Assembly (NCBI GenBank): GCA_051646105.1 | Contig: JBOFCO010000044.1 | Span: forward strand, 1-24,644 | DNA length: 24,644 nt | Direction: 5' to 3' | Origin: JBOFCO01 sp051646105 | GTDB taxonomy: Bacteria; Pseudomonadota; Alphaproteobacteria; Rhodobacterales; Rhodobacteraceae | Shown here: piece after piece, positions 1 through 8,152 of the stretch | Position numbering within the stretch: the first letter of the stretch is position 1 | How the letters are laid out: each line of letters opens with the position of its first letter | Program-made: the position numbers and the translations under genes | The notes under the pieces: generated by a model | Database searches by the model: none | Seen by the model: the letters and a program-made list of their open reading frames with translations, nothing else | What the model was told of the DNA's origin: nothing

Positions 1-1006
1 TGGACGAAAACAGGAAGGTATCTCCTTCCTTCATCTCCAGCCCCAGATACTTGCCCCGCGACAATTGCGCGGTGGCGGCGCGGCGCTCGCCCTGACTGCC
101 GGTGACGATCAGCATAAGATGTTCACGCGGAACTTCGGCGGCGTTTTCGGGGGCAACCAGCGGCGGGAAACCTGTCAGCACGCCGGTTTCGGTCGCGGCT
201 GCCGTCATCTTGCGCATCGCCCGCCCCAGCAGGCAGATCGAACGCCCGGCGGCATGGCCCGCCTCGGCCAGGGTTTTCAGACGCGCGACGTTTGAGGCGA
301 ATGTCGTGGCCACAAACATGCCGCCCGATGATGCGACCAGTTCCTTCAGCGGCTGCGCCAGAGTTGCCTCGGAGCGGCCGGGATGGGGCGAAAACACATT
401 GGTGCTGTCGCACATCATCGCCTTGATGCCCTGCCCCTGCTGCGCGATGCCATGCCAGAGCTTCGGATCGAAGGCCTCTCCCACCACCGGGTTGCCGTCC
501 AGCTTGAAATCGCCGGTGTGCACGATCCGGCCCGCGGGCGTGTCGATGACTAGGGCCGAGCTTTCCGGAATCGAATGGCTGACCGGCACAAAGCTGACGC
601 GGAATGGCCCTGCCACCGTATCGGCGGGATAAGGGGTCACGGGGCGCAGGGCATCCAGTGGATTTCCTGCTTCTTCCATTTTCAGCTTTGCCAGCGCCAT
701 GGTGAAGGGCCGCGCATAGACCGGTGCTTTCAGCCGCCCCCAAAGATGCCCCAGCGCGCCGATGTGGTCCTCGTGCCCGTGGGTGATGAAGATCGCCTCC
801 AGCCGGTCGGCCCGTTCCGCCAGCCAGCTTACATCCGGCATGATCAGATCGATGCCCGGCGTGGTTTCCATATCGCCGAAGGTCACGCCCAGATCGACAA
901 GAATCAGCCGTTCCTTTCCGGCGGGTCCGTAACCGTAGACATAGGCATTCATGCCGATTTCACCGGCGCCGCCCAACGGCAGATAGATCAGTCGGTTCGC
1001 GCTCAT
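1..1006 (-). CDS. rnj: Ribonuclease J (partial, C-terminal part beyond window edge)
   Basis: RNase J is a cytoplasmic metallo-beta-lactamase-fold RNase with endonuclease and 5'-3' exonuclease activity in RNA processing and decay. The 335 residues present are the N-terminal part of a protein usually about 555 residues long. The start MSANRLIYLPLGGAGEIGMN is typical of the family. The zinc-binding motif HGHEDH lies at residues 76-81, and downstream come the family segments PVSHSIPES and HTGDFKLDGNP, consistent with the RNase J/CPSF group rather than a small hydrolase. The ATG at 1006-1004 overlaps the coaX stop in an ATGA arrangement, which supports this start and suggests translational coupling. 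The gene is the last of the nuo-birA-coaX run in this window. The stop codon lies outside the window. Identity is secure; processing targets cannot be inferred. Confidence 0.95.
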   Translation of the reverse strand, partial: MSANRLIYLPLGGAGEIGMNAYVYGYGPAGKERLILVDLGVTFGDMETTPGIDLIMPDVSWLAERADRLEAIFITHGHEDHIGALGHLWGRLKAPVYARPFTMALAKLKMEEAGNPLDALRPVTPYPADTVAGPFRVSFVPVSHSIPESSALVIDTPAGRIVHTGDFKLDGNPVVGEAFDPKLWHGIAQQGQGIKAMMCDSTNVFSPHPGRSEATLAQPLKELVASSGGMFVATTFASNVARLKTLAEAGHAAGRSICLLGRAMRKMTAAATETGVLTGFPPLVAPENAAEVPREHLMLIVTGSQGERRAATAQLSRGKYLGLEMKEGDTFLFSS

Positions 1007-1782
1007 GCCTTGGCCATTTCCTTGTTATAGGCGTGGATCAGTTGCAGCCCGTGCATGGTCAGATCATCCTCGATCGCGTCGAACAGATCGAACCCTTGTG
1101 CGAAAAGCGACGCAAGGCCGCCTGTGGCGATGACCTTCATCGGGCGGCCACGTTCGTTCCTTATCTGCCGCACGATACCTTCCACAAGTCCGATATAGCC
1201 CCAGTAAACCCCGGACTGCATGCAGGCGACCGTATTGGTGCCGATAGCCTGGGCGGGGCGCGCCACATCGATATGCGGCAATGCCGCAGCCGCCATGTGC
1301 AGCGCTTCCAGCGAAAGGTTCACGCCGGGGGCGATGACACCGCCAACATAGGCGCCATCGTCGTCGACCACGTCAAAGGTCGTCGCGGTGCCGAAATCGA
1401 CCACGACGATGTTGCCACCATGCCGGTCAAACCCCGCCACCGTGTTCACCAGCCGGTCCGGCCCGACGGTCGTACCCTGATCGACGCGCGGCGCGACCGG
1501 CAGCGCACAATCTGGCTTGCCCACCACCAGCGGTCGGCAATCGAAATACCGGTCGCACAGGACGCGCAGGTTGAACACCACGCGCGGAACGGTGGACGAA
1601 ATGATCGCATCCCCGATCCTCACATCCATCTTCTTCAGCATCATCAGCGACGACAGCCAGACGTAATATTCATCCGCCGTGCGGCGGTGATCCGTGCGGA
1701 TGCGCCATGTGGCGATGAACCCGGCACCATCCCAGATCGAAAAGACGGTATTGGTATTGCCGCAGTCGATGCACAGAAGCAT
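1003..1782 (-). CDS. coaX: Type III pantothenate kinase
   Basis: CoaX catalyses the first step of coenzyme A synthesis, ATP-dependent phosphorylation of pantothenate, in the cytoplasm. The 259-residue length is normal for the type III enzyme. The N-terminal phosphate-binding motif of the ASKHA fold is visible as CIDCGNTNTVFSIW (Asp6 to Asn11 core). GPDRLVNTVAG and VVDFGTATTFDVV are the conserved pantothenate and second phosphate motifs. The ATG at 1782 lies 3 bases after the birA stop, and the stop overlaps the rnj start by ATGA. The type III enzyme is known to be insensitive to feedback by CoA. Nothing in the gene looks broken or foreign. Confidence 0.95.
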   Translation of the reverse strand: MLLCIDCGNTNTVFSIWDGAGFIATWRIRTDHRRTADEYYVWLSSLMMLKKMDVRIGDAIISSTVPRVVFNLRVLCDRYFDCRPLVVGKPDCALPVAPRVDQGTTVGPDRLVNTVAGFDRHGGNIVVVDFGTATTFDVVDDDGAYVGGVIAPGVNLSLEALHMAAAALPHIDVARPAQAIGTNTVACMQSGVYWGYIGLVEGIVRQIRNERGRPMKVIATGGLASLFAQGFDLFDAIEDDLTMHGLQLIHAYNKEMAKA

Positions 1783-1785
1783 GGG

Positions 1786-2553
1786 TCACCCCCCCTGGAA
1801 AAACACATCCGCCGCCGGAATGGCGCGATGCCCTGACGTTCCGCGCAGGATCAGCGCACCGTGGTCGTCAATGCCTTCGAAAACGCCCGTTGTCGTCTCG
1901 CTCATCGTGCGGGCGGTGATCGCTTCACCCAGACGCGCCGCGCGCGACAGCCACAGCCGCCGCAGGGGGTCGAACCCATGGGTGCGAAAGCTGCTTTCGT
2001 GCCGGGCAAAGGCCGCCGCCAGCAGGCGCAGCAGATCGTCGCGTTCGACACGCAGCCCGGTTTCGGCAAGCAGGCTGACCGGCGACACGGCACCCGGTTC
2101 CACCATTGTGGCATCTGGCGCGGCAATCAGGTTCACGCCGAACCCCAGGGCTAGCCAGTCCATGCGCCCGCCCTGCCCGCCGCTTTCCAGCAGGATTCCC
2201 GCCACCTTGCCGCCGTTCAGCAGCACATCATTCGGCCATTTCAGCGCCAGCGCCTGCCCCGGCACGCCCGCAGCGACGAAGGCATCGTAGAGCGCCAGCG
2301 AGGCCGCAAAACTGCGCAGCGCTGCCTGTTCCGCGGAACCGGGTGCCGGCAACAGCAGGGTGGCCGCGAAATTTCCCTCGGGCATTGCCCAGGGCCTGCC
2401 GCGTCTGCCGCGCGCCGCAGTCTGCCGGCGCGCGGAAATCCAGACGGGGCCAGCAGCCCCGCCCGCCATCCGGCTGGCATGCAGATTTGTGCTGTCGGTT
2501 TCCTCCAGCGCGATCAGGCCGTAGCCTGCGGGCCAGCTTTCCTCAGCGGACAA
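1786..2553 (-). CDS. birA: Biotin--[acetyl-CoA-carboxylase] ligase
   Basis: This enzyme activates biotin to biotinyl-AMP and attaches it to the carboxyl carrier protein of acetyl-CoA carboxylase and other biotin enzymes. At 255 residues it is the short form: there is no N-terminal DNA-binding winged helix, so it is probably not a biotin-operon repressor. Visible family motifs are EETDSTN near residues 17-23, the biotin-binding loop TAARGRRGRPW, and KWPNDVLLNGGKVAGILLE. The only start that preserves the conserved N-terminal GYGLIALEETDSTN segment is TTG at 2553, inside the last codons of nuoN (11-base overlap). The next in-frame ATG is at residue 30, after DSTN, and would remove catalytic structure. 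Function is clear; the unusual start codon is the uncertain part. Confidence 0.9.
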   Translation of the reverse strand: MSAEESWPAGYGLIALEETDSTNLHASRMAGGAAGPVWISARRQTAARGRRGRPWAMPEGNFAATLLLPAPGSAEQAALRSFAASLALYDAFVAAGVPGQALALKWPNDVLLNGGKVAGILLESGGQGGRMDWLALGFGVNLIAAPDATMVEPGAVSPVSLLAETGLRVERDDLLRLLAAAFARHESSFRTHGFDPLRRLWLSRAARLGEAITARTMSETTTGVFEGIDDHGALILRGTSGHRAIPAADVFFQGG

Positions 2554-3985
2554 GCGAGGCCGCCGCCGCCTGGGCCACGCCCTCGACCCCGAACATGTTG
2601 ACGATCCCTATCAGCATCACCGCAGCCGAGGCCATGAACACCAGCCATTGCACAGGGGCCATCGTACCGTTCAGGCCATCGGTTTCCTTGCCGAAATACA
2701 TGTAGAACACGATGCGCAAATAGTAAAAGGCGCCGATCACCGAAGCGACCGCCCCCGCGACAGCCAACCAGACCATCCCGGCATCGACCGCGGCATAGAG
2801 CACAGCCAGCTTGCCGAAAAACCCGAGCATCGGTGGCACGCCTGCCAGACTGAACATCAGCACCAGCAGCGCCAGCGCCTTGAGCGGCTCCTTGCGGGAA
2901 TACAGGTTCAGTGCGTCGATATCCGTCACCGGGGTGCCGTCCTTTTCCATCGACAGGATAAAGGCGAATGTGCCTGCGTTCATCACCACATAGATCGCGA
3001 TGTAGATCAGCATTGCAGATACGCCCTGCTCGGTTCCGGCGGCCAGCCCGACCAGCGCATAACCCATATGCGCGATCGAGGAATAGGCCATCAGACGCTT
3101 GATGTTGCGCTGGCCGATTGCAGCGACCGCACCAAGGAACATCGACAACACCGCCAGCAGGGCAATGATCTGGCCCCAGTCATGGGTCACCGTGCCGAAG
3201 CCGTCATGCACGACGCGGGCGAACAGACCCAGCGCCGCCACCTTGGGTGCCGTGGCGAAAAAGGCGGTGACCGGTGTCGGCGCGCCTTCGTACACATCCG
3301 GTGTCCACATGTGGAAGGGCACGGCGGAAACCTTGAACGCCAGCCCGGTGATCAGGAACACAAGCCCGAACAGCAGGCCAAGCGGCATCGGCCCCTCGCC
3401 CAAGGTGGCGATGATCCCCGAAAACAGCGTCGTGCCCGCATAGCCATAGGTCAGCGAGGCACCGTAAAGCAGCAGACCGGACGACAGCGCACCAAGCACG
3501 AAATACTTCAGGCCCGCTTCCGTCGATTTCACGCTGTCACGCCGCAGCGACGCAACGACGTAAAGCGCAAGGCTTTGCAGTTCCAGCCCCAGGTAAAGCG
3601 ACATCAGGTCGCCCGCCGACACCATCACCATCATGCCGACGACCGACAGCGTGACCAGCACCGGATATTCAAAGCGCAGCAGCCCGCGGCGTTCCATGTA
3701 ATCCTGCCCGATCAGCAGCACCACCGCCGCCGAAAGCAGGATTGCCACCTTGGCATAACGGGCAAAGGCATCGTCGATCAACGCCCCCTCGAACGCCGTG
3801 CGCACGCCATCTTCGCCGCCCAGCCCGATCCAGGCGGCGACACCGGCAAAGATTGCCGCCGTCAGCCAGACCAGCATCGGCGCCACCCTGTCCTTGCCGG
3901 TGTAGACGCTGACGATCAGCGCCAGCATGGCAAAGACGGCCAGAACCACTTCGGGAAGGACGGGGGAAAGATCGAACGGTGTCAT
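2543..3985 (-). CDS. nuoN: NADH-quinone oxidoreductase subunit N
   Basis: NuoN is one of the three antiporter-like, proton-pumping subunits of the complex I membrane arm, next to NuoK. The 480-residue protein is hydrophobic throughout, as expected for about 14 transmembrane helices. The family core is visible in KVSAVPFHMWTPDVYEGAP followed by TPVTAFFATAPK, and later in NIKRLMAYSSIAHMGYALVG. The N-terminal MTPFDLSPVLPEVVLAVFAM begins directly in the first helix. The start ATG (3985) is 10 bases after the nuoM stop, and the gene end overlaps birA. It completes the usual J-K-L-M-N order. Confidence 0.97.
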   Translation of the reverse strand: MTPFDLSPVLPEVVLAVFAMLALIVSVYTGKDRVAPMLVWLTAAIFAGVAAWIGLGGEDGVRTAFEGALIDDAFARYAKVAILLSAAVVLLIGQDYMERRGLLRFEYPVLVTLSVVGMMVMVSAGDLMSLYLGLELQSLALYVVASLRRDSVKSTEAGLKYFVLGALSSGLLLYGASLTYGYAGTTLFSGIIATLGEGPMPLGLLFGLVFLITGLAFKVSAVPFHMWTPDVYEGAPTPVTAFFATAPKVAALGLFARVVHDGFGTVTHDWGQIIALLAVLSMFLGAVAAIGQRNIKRLMAYSSIAHMGYALVGLAAGTEQGVSAMLIYIAIYVVMNAGTFAFILSMEKDGTPVTDIDALNLYSRKEPLKALALLVLMFSLAGVPPMLGFFGKLAVLYAAVDAGMVWLAVAGAVASVIGAFYYLRIVFYMYFGKETDGLNGTMAPVQWLVFMASAAVMLIGIVNMFGVEGVAQAAAASLVR

Positions 3986-3995
3986 GGGCGCGTCC

Positions 3996-5567
3996 TTAGT
4001 GCGAGGCAGGTTCGGCGTCAGCGGCGGCTACATCCGTCGCATCGGTCACTGGCAGGTCGGCCCGGTATTCGGTCACCAGATGATTGACCGACGGCCCGAT
4101 GATATCGGTCACCAGCGCGGGATAGACGCCAAGAAGCAGTGTCATGGCCACAAGCGGGGCAAAGATCAGTTTTTCACGGCGCGACATGTCGGAAATGGTC
4201 TTCAGGCTTTCCTTGATCAGGTCGCCGAACACCACCCGCCGGTACAGCCACAGCGCATAGGCCGCGGACAGGATGACACCGCTGGTCGCCACGGCGGCAA
4301 CCCAGGTGTTCACCTGGAAAATCCCCATCAGCGTCAGGAATTCCCCGACAAAGCCGGACGTGCCCGGCAGACCGACGTTGGCCATGGTAAAGAACATGAA
4401 CACCAGCGCATAGGCCGGCATCCGGTTCACCAGACCGCCATAGGCATCGATTTCCCTCGTGTGCATCCGGTCATAGATCACGCCGACGCACAGGAACAGC
4501 GCGCCAGAGATGAATCCGTGCGACAGCATCTGGAAGATCGCGCCGTCGATGCCCTGCTGGTTGGCGGCAAAGATGCCCATGGTCACGTATCCCATGTGGG
4601 CAACCGACGAATAGGCGATCAGCTTTTTCATGTCGGATTGCGCCAGCGCCACAAGGCTGGTGTAGACGATGGCGATGGCCGACATCCAGAATACCAGGGG
4701 CGCCAGCAGGTCGGAGGCCACCGGGAACATCGGCAGGCTGAACCGCAGGAAGCCGTATCCCCCCATCTTCAGCAGGATCGCGGCCAGCACTACGGAACCC
4801 GCCGTCGGCGCCTGAACGTGGGCATCGGGCAACCAGGTATGCACCGGCCACATCGGCATCTTCACCGCGAAGCTGGCAAAGAAGGCCAGCCACAGCAGCG
4901 TCTGCACGCCGCCGGGGATAGTCCATCCCAGAACGGTGATCGGGTCCGATGCGAAATTGTGGGTCAGCAGGCTGACATCACAGCCGCCGATACAGGTGGT
5001 GCCCGCCTGCGCATACATGGCGATCATCGCCACCAGCATCAGGACAGAGCCGAGGAAGGTGTAGAGGAAGAACTTGAACGACGCATAGATGCGGTCCTTG
5101 CCGCCCCAGATGCCGATGATCAGGAACATCGGGATCAGCCCTGCCTCGAAGAACAGGTAGAACAGCACCAGATCCAGCGCGATGAACACGCCCAGCATCA
5201 GCCCTTCCAGCACCAGGAAGGCGATCATGTATTCCTTGACGCGGGTTTCCACCCCCCATGCCGACCAGATCACCAGCGGCATCAGGAAGGTGGTCAGCAT
5301 CACGAACAGCACCGAAATGCCGTCCACGCCAACGCGATAGGTCAGCCCCATGATCCATTCGCGGCTTTCGACCATCTGGAAGCCGGGATTGGCAGGATCG
5401 AACTTTGCCAGCACGAACAGCGACACGATGAAGGTGACGACCGTTGCCATAAGCGCCACACGCTTGGCGTTCAGGGCGGCGGCCTCGTCCTCTCCCCTCA
5501 GGAACAGCGCCAGGATCAGCGCGGCCATGAAAGGCAGGAAGGTAATGAAGGAAAGGAGGTTATCCAT
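3996..5567 (-). CDS. nuoM: NADH-quinone oxidoreductase subunit M
   Basis: NuoM is the central antiporter-like proton-pumping subunit of the complex I membrane arm. The 523 residues carry the diagnostic segment KMPMWPVHTWLPDAHVQAPT, then SVVLAAILLKMGGYGFLRF and DMKKLIAYSSVAHMGYVTMG, which separate it from NuoL and NuoN. A Cys-containing loop (TTCIGGCDVS) sits between two central helices. The start ATG overlaps the nuoL stop by one base (TGATG), so translation is probably coupled. A short hydrophilic Ala/Asp-rich tail follows the last helix. Length and motifs are ordinary for alphaproteobacteria. Confidence 0.97.
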   Translation of the reverse strand: MDNLLSFITFLPFMAALILALFLRGEDEAAALNAKRVALMATVVTFIVSLFVLAKFDPANPGFQMVESREWIMGLTYRVGVDGISVLFVMLTTFLMPLVIWSAWGVETRVKEYMIAFLVLEGLMLGVFIALDLVLFYLFFEAGLIPMFLIIGIWGGKDRIYASFKFFLYTFLGSVLMLVAMIAMYAQAGTTCIGGCDVSLLTHNFASDPITVLGWTIPGGVQTLLWLAFFASFAVKMPMWPVHTWLPDAHVQAPTAGSVVLAAILLKMGGYGFLRFSLPMFPVASDLLAPLVFWMSAIAIVYTSLVALAQSDMKKLIAYSSVAHMGYVTMGIFAANQQGIDGAIFQMLSHGFISGALFLCVGVIYDRMHTREIDAYGGLVNRMPAYALVFMFFTMANVGLPGTSGFVGEFLTLMGIFQVNTWVAAVATSGVILSAAYALWLYRRVVFGDLIKESLKTISDMSRREKLIFAPLVAMTLLLGVYPALVTDIIGPSVNHLVTEYRADLPVTDATDVAAADAEPASH

Positions 5568-7717
5568 CAGTGGGCCCCCCCGCTGAGTGACATCCAGGTA
5601 ATCAACACGGCAATCCCGATGACCATGGCAAAGGCGTAGTGGAACAGATAGCCGGACTGCATCCTGCCCGCGAGGCGGGTGAAGAAGGGCACGATGCCCA
5701 TGGCGACCCCGTTGATCGACCCGTCGATCAAGTTGCCGTCGCCCCGCGTCCAGAGGAAGCGGCCAAGCGCCTTGGCCGGGCGCACGAAGATCGCGTCGTA
5801 CAGCTCGTCAAAATACCACTTGTTCAGCAGGAAGTTGTAGAGCGGGCGCTGCTGCGCCGCCAGTTTCGCCGGAACGTCCGGGCGGATCAGATACATGTAG
5901 ATCGCCAGAACCAGACCGATCAGCATGGCGACGAAGGGCGACAGTTTGACCCAGGTCGGCGCATGGTGGGCATCGTCCAGAACATGATTGTCGGGCGCCA
6001 TGAAGATCGCGCCTTTCGGGGCGACGCCCGCCACTGCGGCATGACCATCGGCGGCAGGGGCTGCCTCGGCATGGGCTTCATCTTCCGCCGGGGCTGCCTC
6101 TGCATGGGCTTCGCCCTCCCCCGATGCCTCGCCTTCGGCAGCCGCGTGATGTTCCATCCCGAAGAAGGTCACCATCTTGTCGTGGTCACCAAAGAAGCTG
6201 TTGTACCAGACCATGCCAGAGAAGACAGCGCCGACCGCCAGCGCGCCCAGCGGCACCAGCATGACCATCGGGCTTTCATGGGCATTGTCGTAGGCACTGC
6301 CATGGTGGCCGTCGTCATGCCCATGCCCGTGCCCGTGGATGTGGTTTTCACGTGGCTTCCCGAAGAAGGTCAGGAAGATCAGCCGCCAGGAATAGAAGCT
6401 TGTCATGCAGGCAGCGATGACCAGCAGCCAGAAGGCATAGCCATTCCCCGATGCAAAGGCGCTTTCGATGATCGCGTCCTTGGACAGGAACCCGGCGAAG
6501 CCGATGGTGGTCAGCGGAATCCCCACGCCCGTAATGGCCAGCGTACCGATCACCATCGCCCAGAAAGTCAGCGGGATCTTTTTCCGCAGCCCGCCGTAAT
6601 AGCGCATGTCCTGTTCATGGTGCATGGCATGGATCACCGACCCCGCGCCAAGGAACAGCATCGCCTTGAAGAAGGCATGGGTGAACAGGTGGAACATGGC
6701 GGCGCCATAGACACCCGCGCCCGCCGCCACAAACATGTAGCCAAGCTGCGAACAGGTGGAATAGGCGATCACGCGCTTGATGTCGTTCTGCACAAGGCCG
6801 ACAGTCGCGGCAAAGAAGGCGGTCGTCGCCCCGATCACCATGATAAAGGTTTTGGCTTCCGGCGCGTATTCGATCAGCGGCGACATGCGGCAGACAAGAA
6901 ACACCCCCGCCGTCACCATGGTTGCCGCATGGATCAGTGCCGAAACCGGCGTCGGGCCTTCCATCGCGTCGGGCAGCCAGGTGTGCAGGAACAGTTGCGC
7001 CGACTTGCCCATCGCGCCCACGAACAGCAGGAAGGCCAGCAGGTTCGCCGAATTCCAGCTTCCCCACAGGAAGGTCATCTGGGTTTCGGCCAGACGCGGC
7101 GCTTCGGCAAAGATCACGTCGAAATCGATGCTGTCGGTCAGGAAGAACAGGCCGAAGATGCCAAGGGCAAAGCCGAAATCGCCCACCCGGTTCACCACGA
7201 AAGCCTTGATCGCGGCGGCATTGGCCGAAGGCTTGCGATAATAGAATCCGATCAGCAGATAGGAGGCGACACCCACCCCTTCCCAGCCGAAGAACATCTG
7301 GACGAGGTTGTTCGATGTCACCAGCATCAGCATGGTGAAGGTGAAGAACGACAGATAGGCAAAGAAGCGGGCCTTGTAATGCTCGCCATGCTTCCAGTTG
7401 TCGTCATGGGCCATGTAGCCCATCGAATACAGGTGGACGAGTGCGGAAACGGTCGTGACGACGATCAGCATGATCGCCGTCAGCCGGTCCAGCCGGATCG
7501 CCCATGACGTATCCAGCGCGCCCGACTGAATCCAGCGCATCAGGTCGATGTGGCGGGTTTCGCCGTCAAAGCCCAGAAACACGATCCAGGACAGCAGACA
7601 GGCCAGGAACAGCAGGCCGGTGGTCAGCCACTGCGCGGCGGTCTCGCCGATCAGCCGCCAGCCGAAGCCCCCGATCAGCGCGCCGACCAGCGGCGCGAAC
7701 AGGATGATCGTTTCCAT
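5567..7717 (-). CDS. nuoL: NADH-quinone oxidoreductase subunit L
   Basis: NuoL is the distal proton-pumping subunit of complex I and carries the long lateral helix at its C-terminus. At 716 residues it is longer than the roughly 613-residue E. coli protein; extra length is usual in alphaproteobacteria. Core motifs are visible: QLFLHTWLPDAMEGPTPVSA, then LIHAATMVTAGVFLVCRMSP, and NDIKRVIAYSTCSQLGYMFV. Two hydrophilic insertions in the C-terminal third account for the length. One is a His-rich loop at about residues 457-474 (HIHGHGHGHDDGHHG). The other is a Glu/Ala/His-rich stretch at about 519-582 containing a duplicated 11-residue unit. The ATG at 7717 lies 4 bases after the nuoK stop. Confidence 0.97.
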   Translation of the reverse strand: METIILFAPLVGALIGGFGWRLIGETAAQWLTTGLLFLACLLSWIVFLGFDGETRHIDLMRWIQSGALDTSWAIRLDRLTAIMLIVVTTVSALVHLYSMGYMAHDDNWKHGEHYKARFFAYLSFFTFTMLMLVTSNNLVQMFFGWEGVGVASYLLIGFYYRKPSANAAAIKAFVVNRVGDFGFALGIFGLFFLTDSIDFDVIFAEAPRLAETQMTFLWGSWNSANLLAFLLFVGAMGKSAQLFLHTWLPDAMEGPTPVSALIHAATMVTAGVFLVCRMSPLIEYAPEAKTFIMVIGATTAFFAATVGLVQNDIKRVIAYSTCSQLGYMFVAAGAGVYGAAMFHLFTHAFFKAMLFLGAGSVIHAMHHEQDMRYYGGLRKKIPLTFWAMVIGTLAITGVGIPLTTIGFAGFLSKDAIIESAFASGNGYAFWLLVIAACMTSFYSWRLIFLTFFGKPRENHIHGHGHGHDDGHHGSAYDNAHESPMVMLVPLGALAVGAVFSGMVWYNSFFGDHDKMVTFFGMEHHAAAEGEASGEGEAHAEAAPAEDEAHAEAAPAADGHAAVAGVAPKGAIFMAPDNHVLDDAHHAPTWVKLSPFVAMLIGLVLAIYMYLIRPDVPAKLAAQQRPLYNFLLNKWYFDELYDAIFVRPAKALGRFLWTRGDGNLIDGSINGVAMGIVPFFTRLAGRMQSGYLFHYAFAMVIGIAVLITWMSLSGGAH
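6057..6112 (-). repeat. Two-copy 33-bp tandem repeat inside nuoL
   Basis: Two 23-base copies that differ at one position lie at 6057-6079 and 6090-6112, giving a 33-bp period. The repeat encodes two 11-residue units of the form EAHAEAAPA plus two variable residues, in the hydrophilic loop of NuoL. The period is a multiple of three, so copy number could change without a frameshift. Confidence 0.8.
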
Positions 7718-7721
7718 GACC

Positions 7722-8027
7722 TCAGCCCTTCATCACATTGACATCTTCAACATCGATGGTGCCCCGGTTGCGGAAGAAGCACACAAGGATCGCCAGCCCG
7801 ATGGCGGCTTCGGCGGCGGCGACCGTCAGCACGAACATGGTGAACACCTGCCCGACCAGATCGCCCATATGCGCGGAAAAGGCGACGAAGTTGATGTTCA
7901 CCGCCAAGAGCATCAGTTCGATCGACATCAGGATGACGATGACGTTCTTGCGGTTCAGGAAAATCCCGAAAATGCCGATGACGAACAACGCCGCCGCCAC
8001 CGCAAGGTAATGTTCAAGTCCCACCAT
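7722..8027 (-). CDS. nuoK: NADH-quinone oxidoreductase subunit K
   Basis: NuoK is a small three-helix membrane subunit of complex I, homologous to MrpC, that takes part in proton translocation between NuoJ and NuoN. The chosen start MVGLEHYLAVAAALF gives 101 residues, the usual family length. The reading frame stays open further upstream but that extension reads through hairpin-forming non-coding sequence and resembles no NuoK. A good ribosome binding site (GGAGGG) sits just upstream of the ATG at 8027. The motif SIELMLLAVNINFVAFS carries the conserved membrane glutamate, and a second glutamate is in TVAAAEAAIGLA. The stop is 4 bases before the nuoL start. Confidence 0.96.
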   Translation of the reverse strand: MVGLEHYLAVAAALFVIGIFGIFLNRKNVIVILMSIELMLLAVNINFVAFSAHMGDLVGQVFTMFVLTVAAAEAAIGLAILVCFFRNRGTIDVEDVNVMKG

Positions 8028-8070
8028 CTTCGTCCCTCCGGGTCGTTTGCCCGCTTCGTCTTTTGTCTCG

Positions 8071-8143
8071 CCCCGGACTCGATCCGGGGTATCGATCTGC
8101 AAGTTCCGCCCTGCCGGGCGAGGCCCCGGCCTGCGCCGGGGGC
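8071..8143. repeat. Cluster of three GC-rich palindromes between nuoJ and nuoK
   Basis: The 125-bp gap 8028-8152 holds three hairpins in succession. The first has arms CCCCGGA (8071-8077) and TCCGGGG (8083-8089). The second has CGCCC (8107-8111) and GGGCG (8116-8120). The third has CCCCGGC (8124-8130) and GCCGGGG (8135-8141). Stems are 5 to 7 bp with loops of 4 to 5 bases. No T-run follows in the transcribed direction, so a simple intrinsic terminator is not indicated. It looks like a REP-like extragenic palindromic element; genome copy number is needed to say so. Confidence 0.7.
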
Positions 8144-8152
8144 GGGTCAGGC

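Noticed and set aside
102..632. Plus-strand open frame of 176 codons at the left end
   Set aside because: It is the shadow of the RNase J gene, whose metallo-beta-lactamase motifs are intact on the minus strand.
3927..7507. Long plus-strand open frames (about 570 and 622 codons) opposite nuoM and nuoL
   Set aside because: They are His/Gln/Asp-rich products of the reverse complement of membrane-protein codons, with no recognisable domain, and lie opposite certain nuo genes.
8071..8143. Intrinsic terminator between nuoJ and nuoK
   Set aside because: The stems are GC-rich but no T-run follows on the minus strand, and termination here would silence nuoK-N, which are needed in equal amounts.
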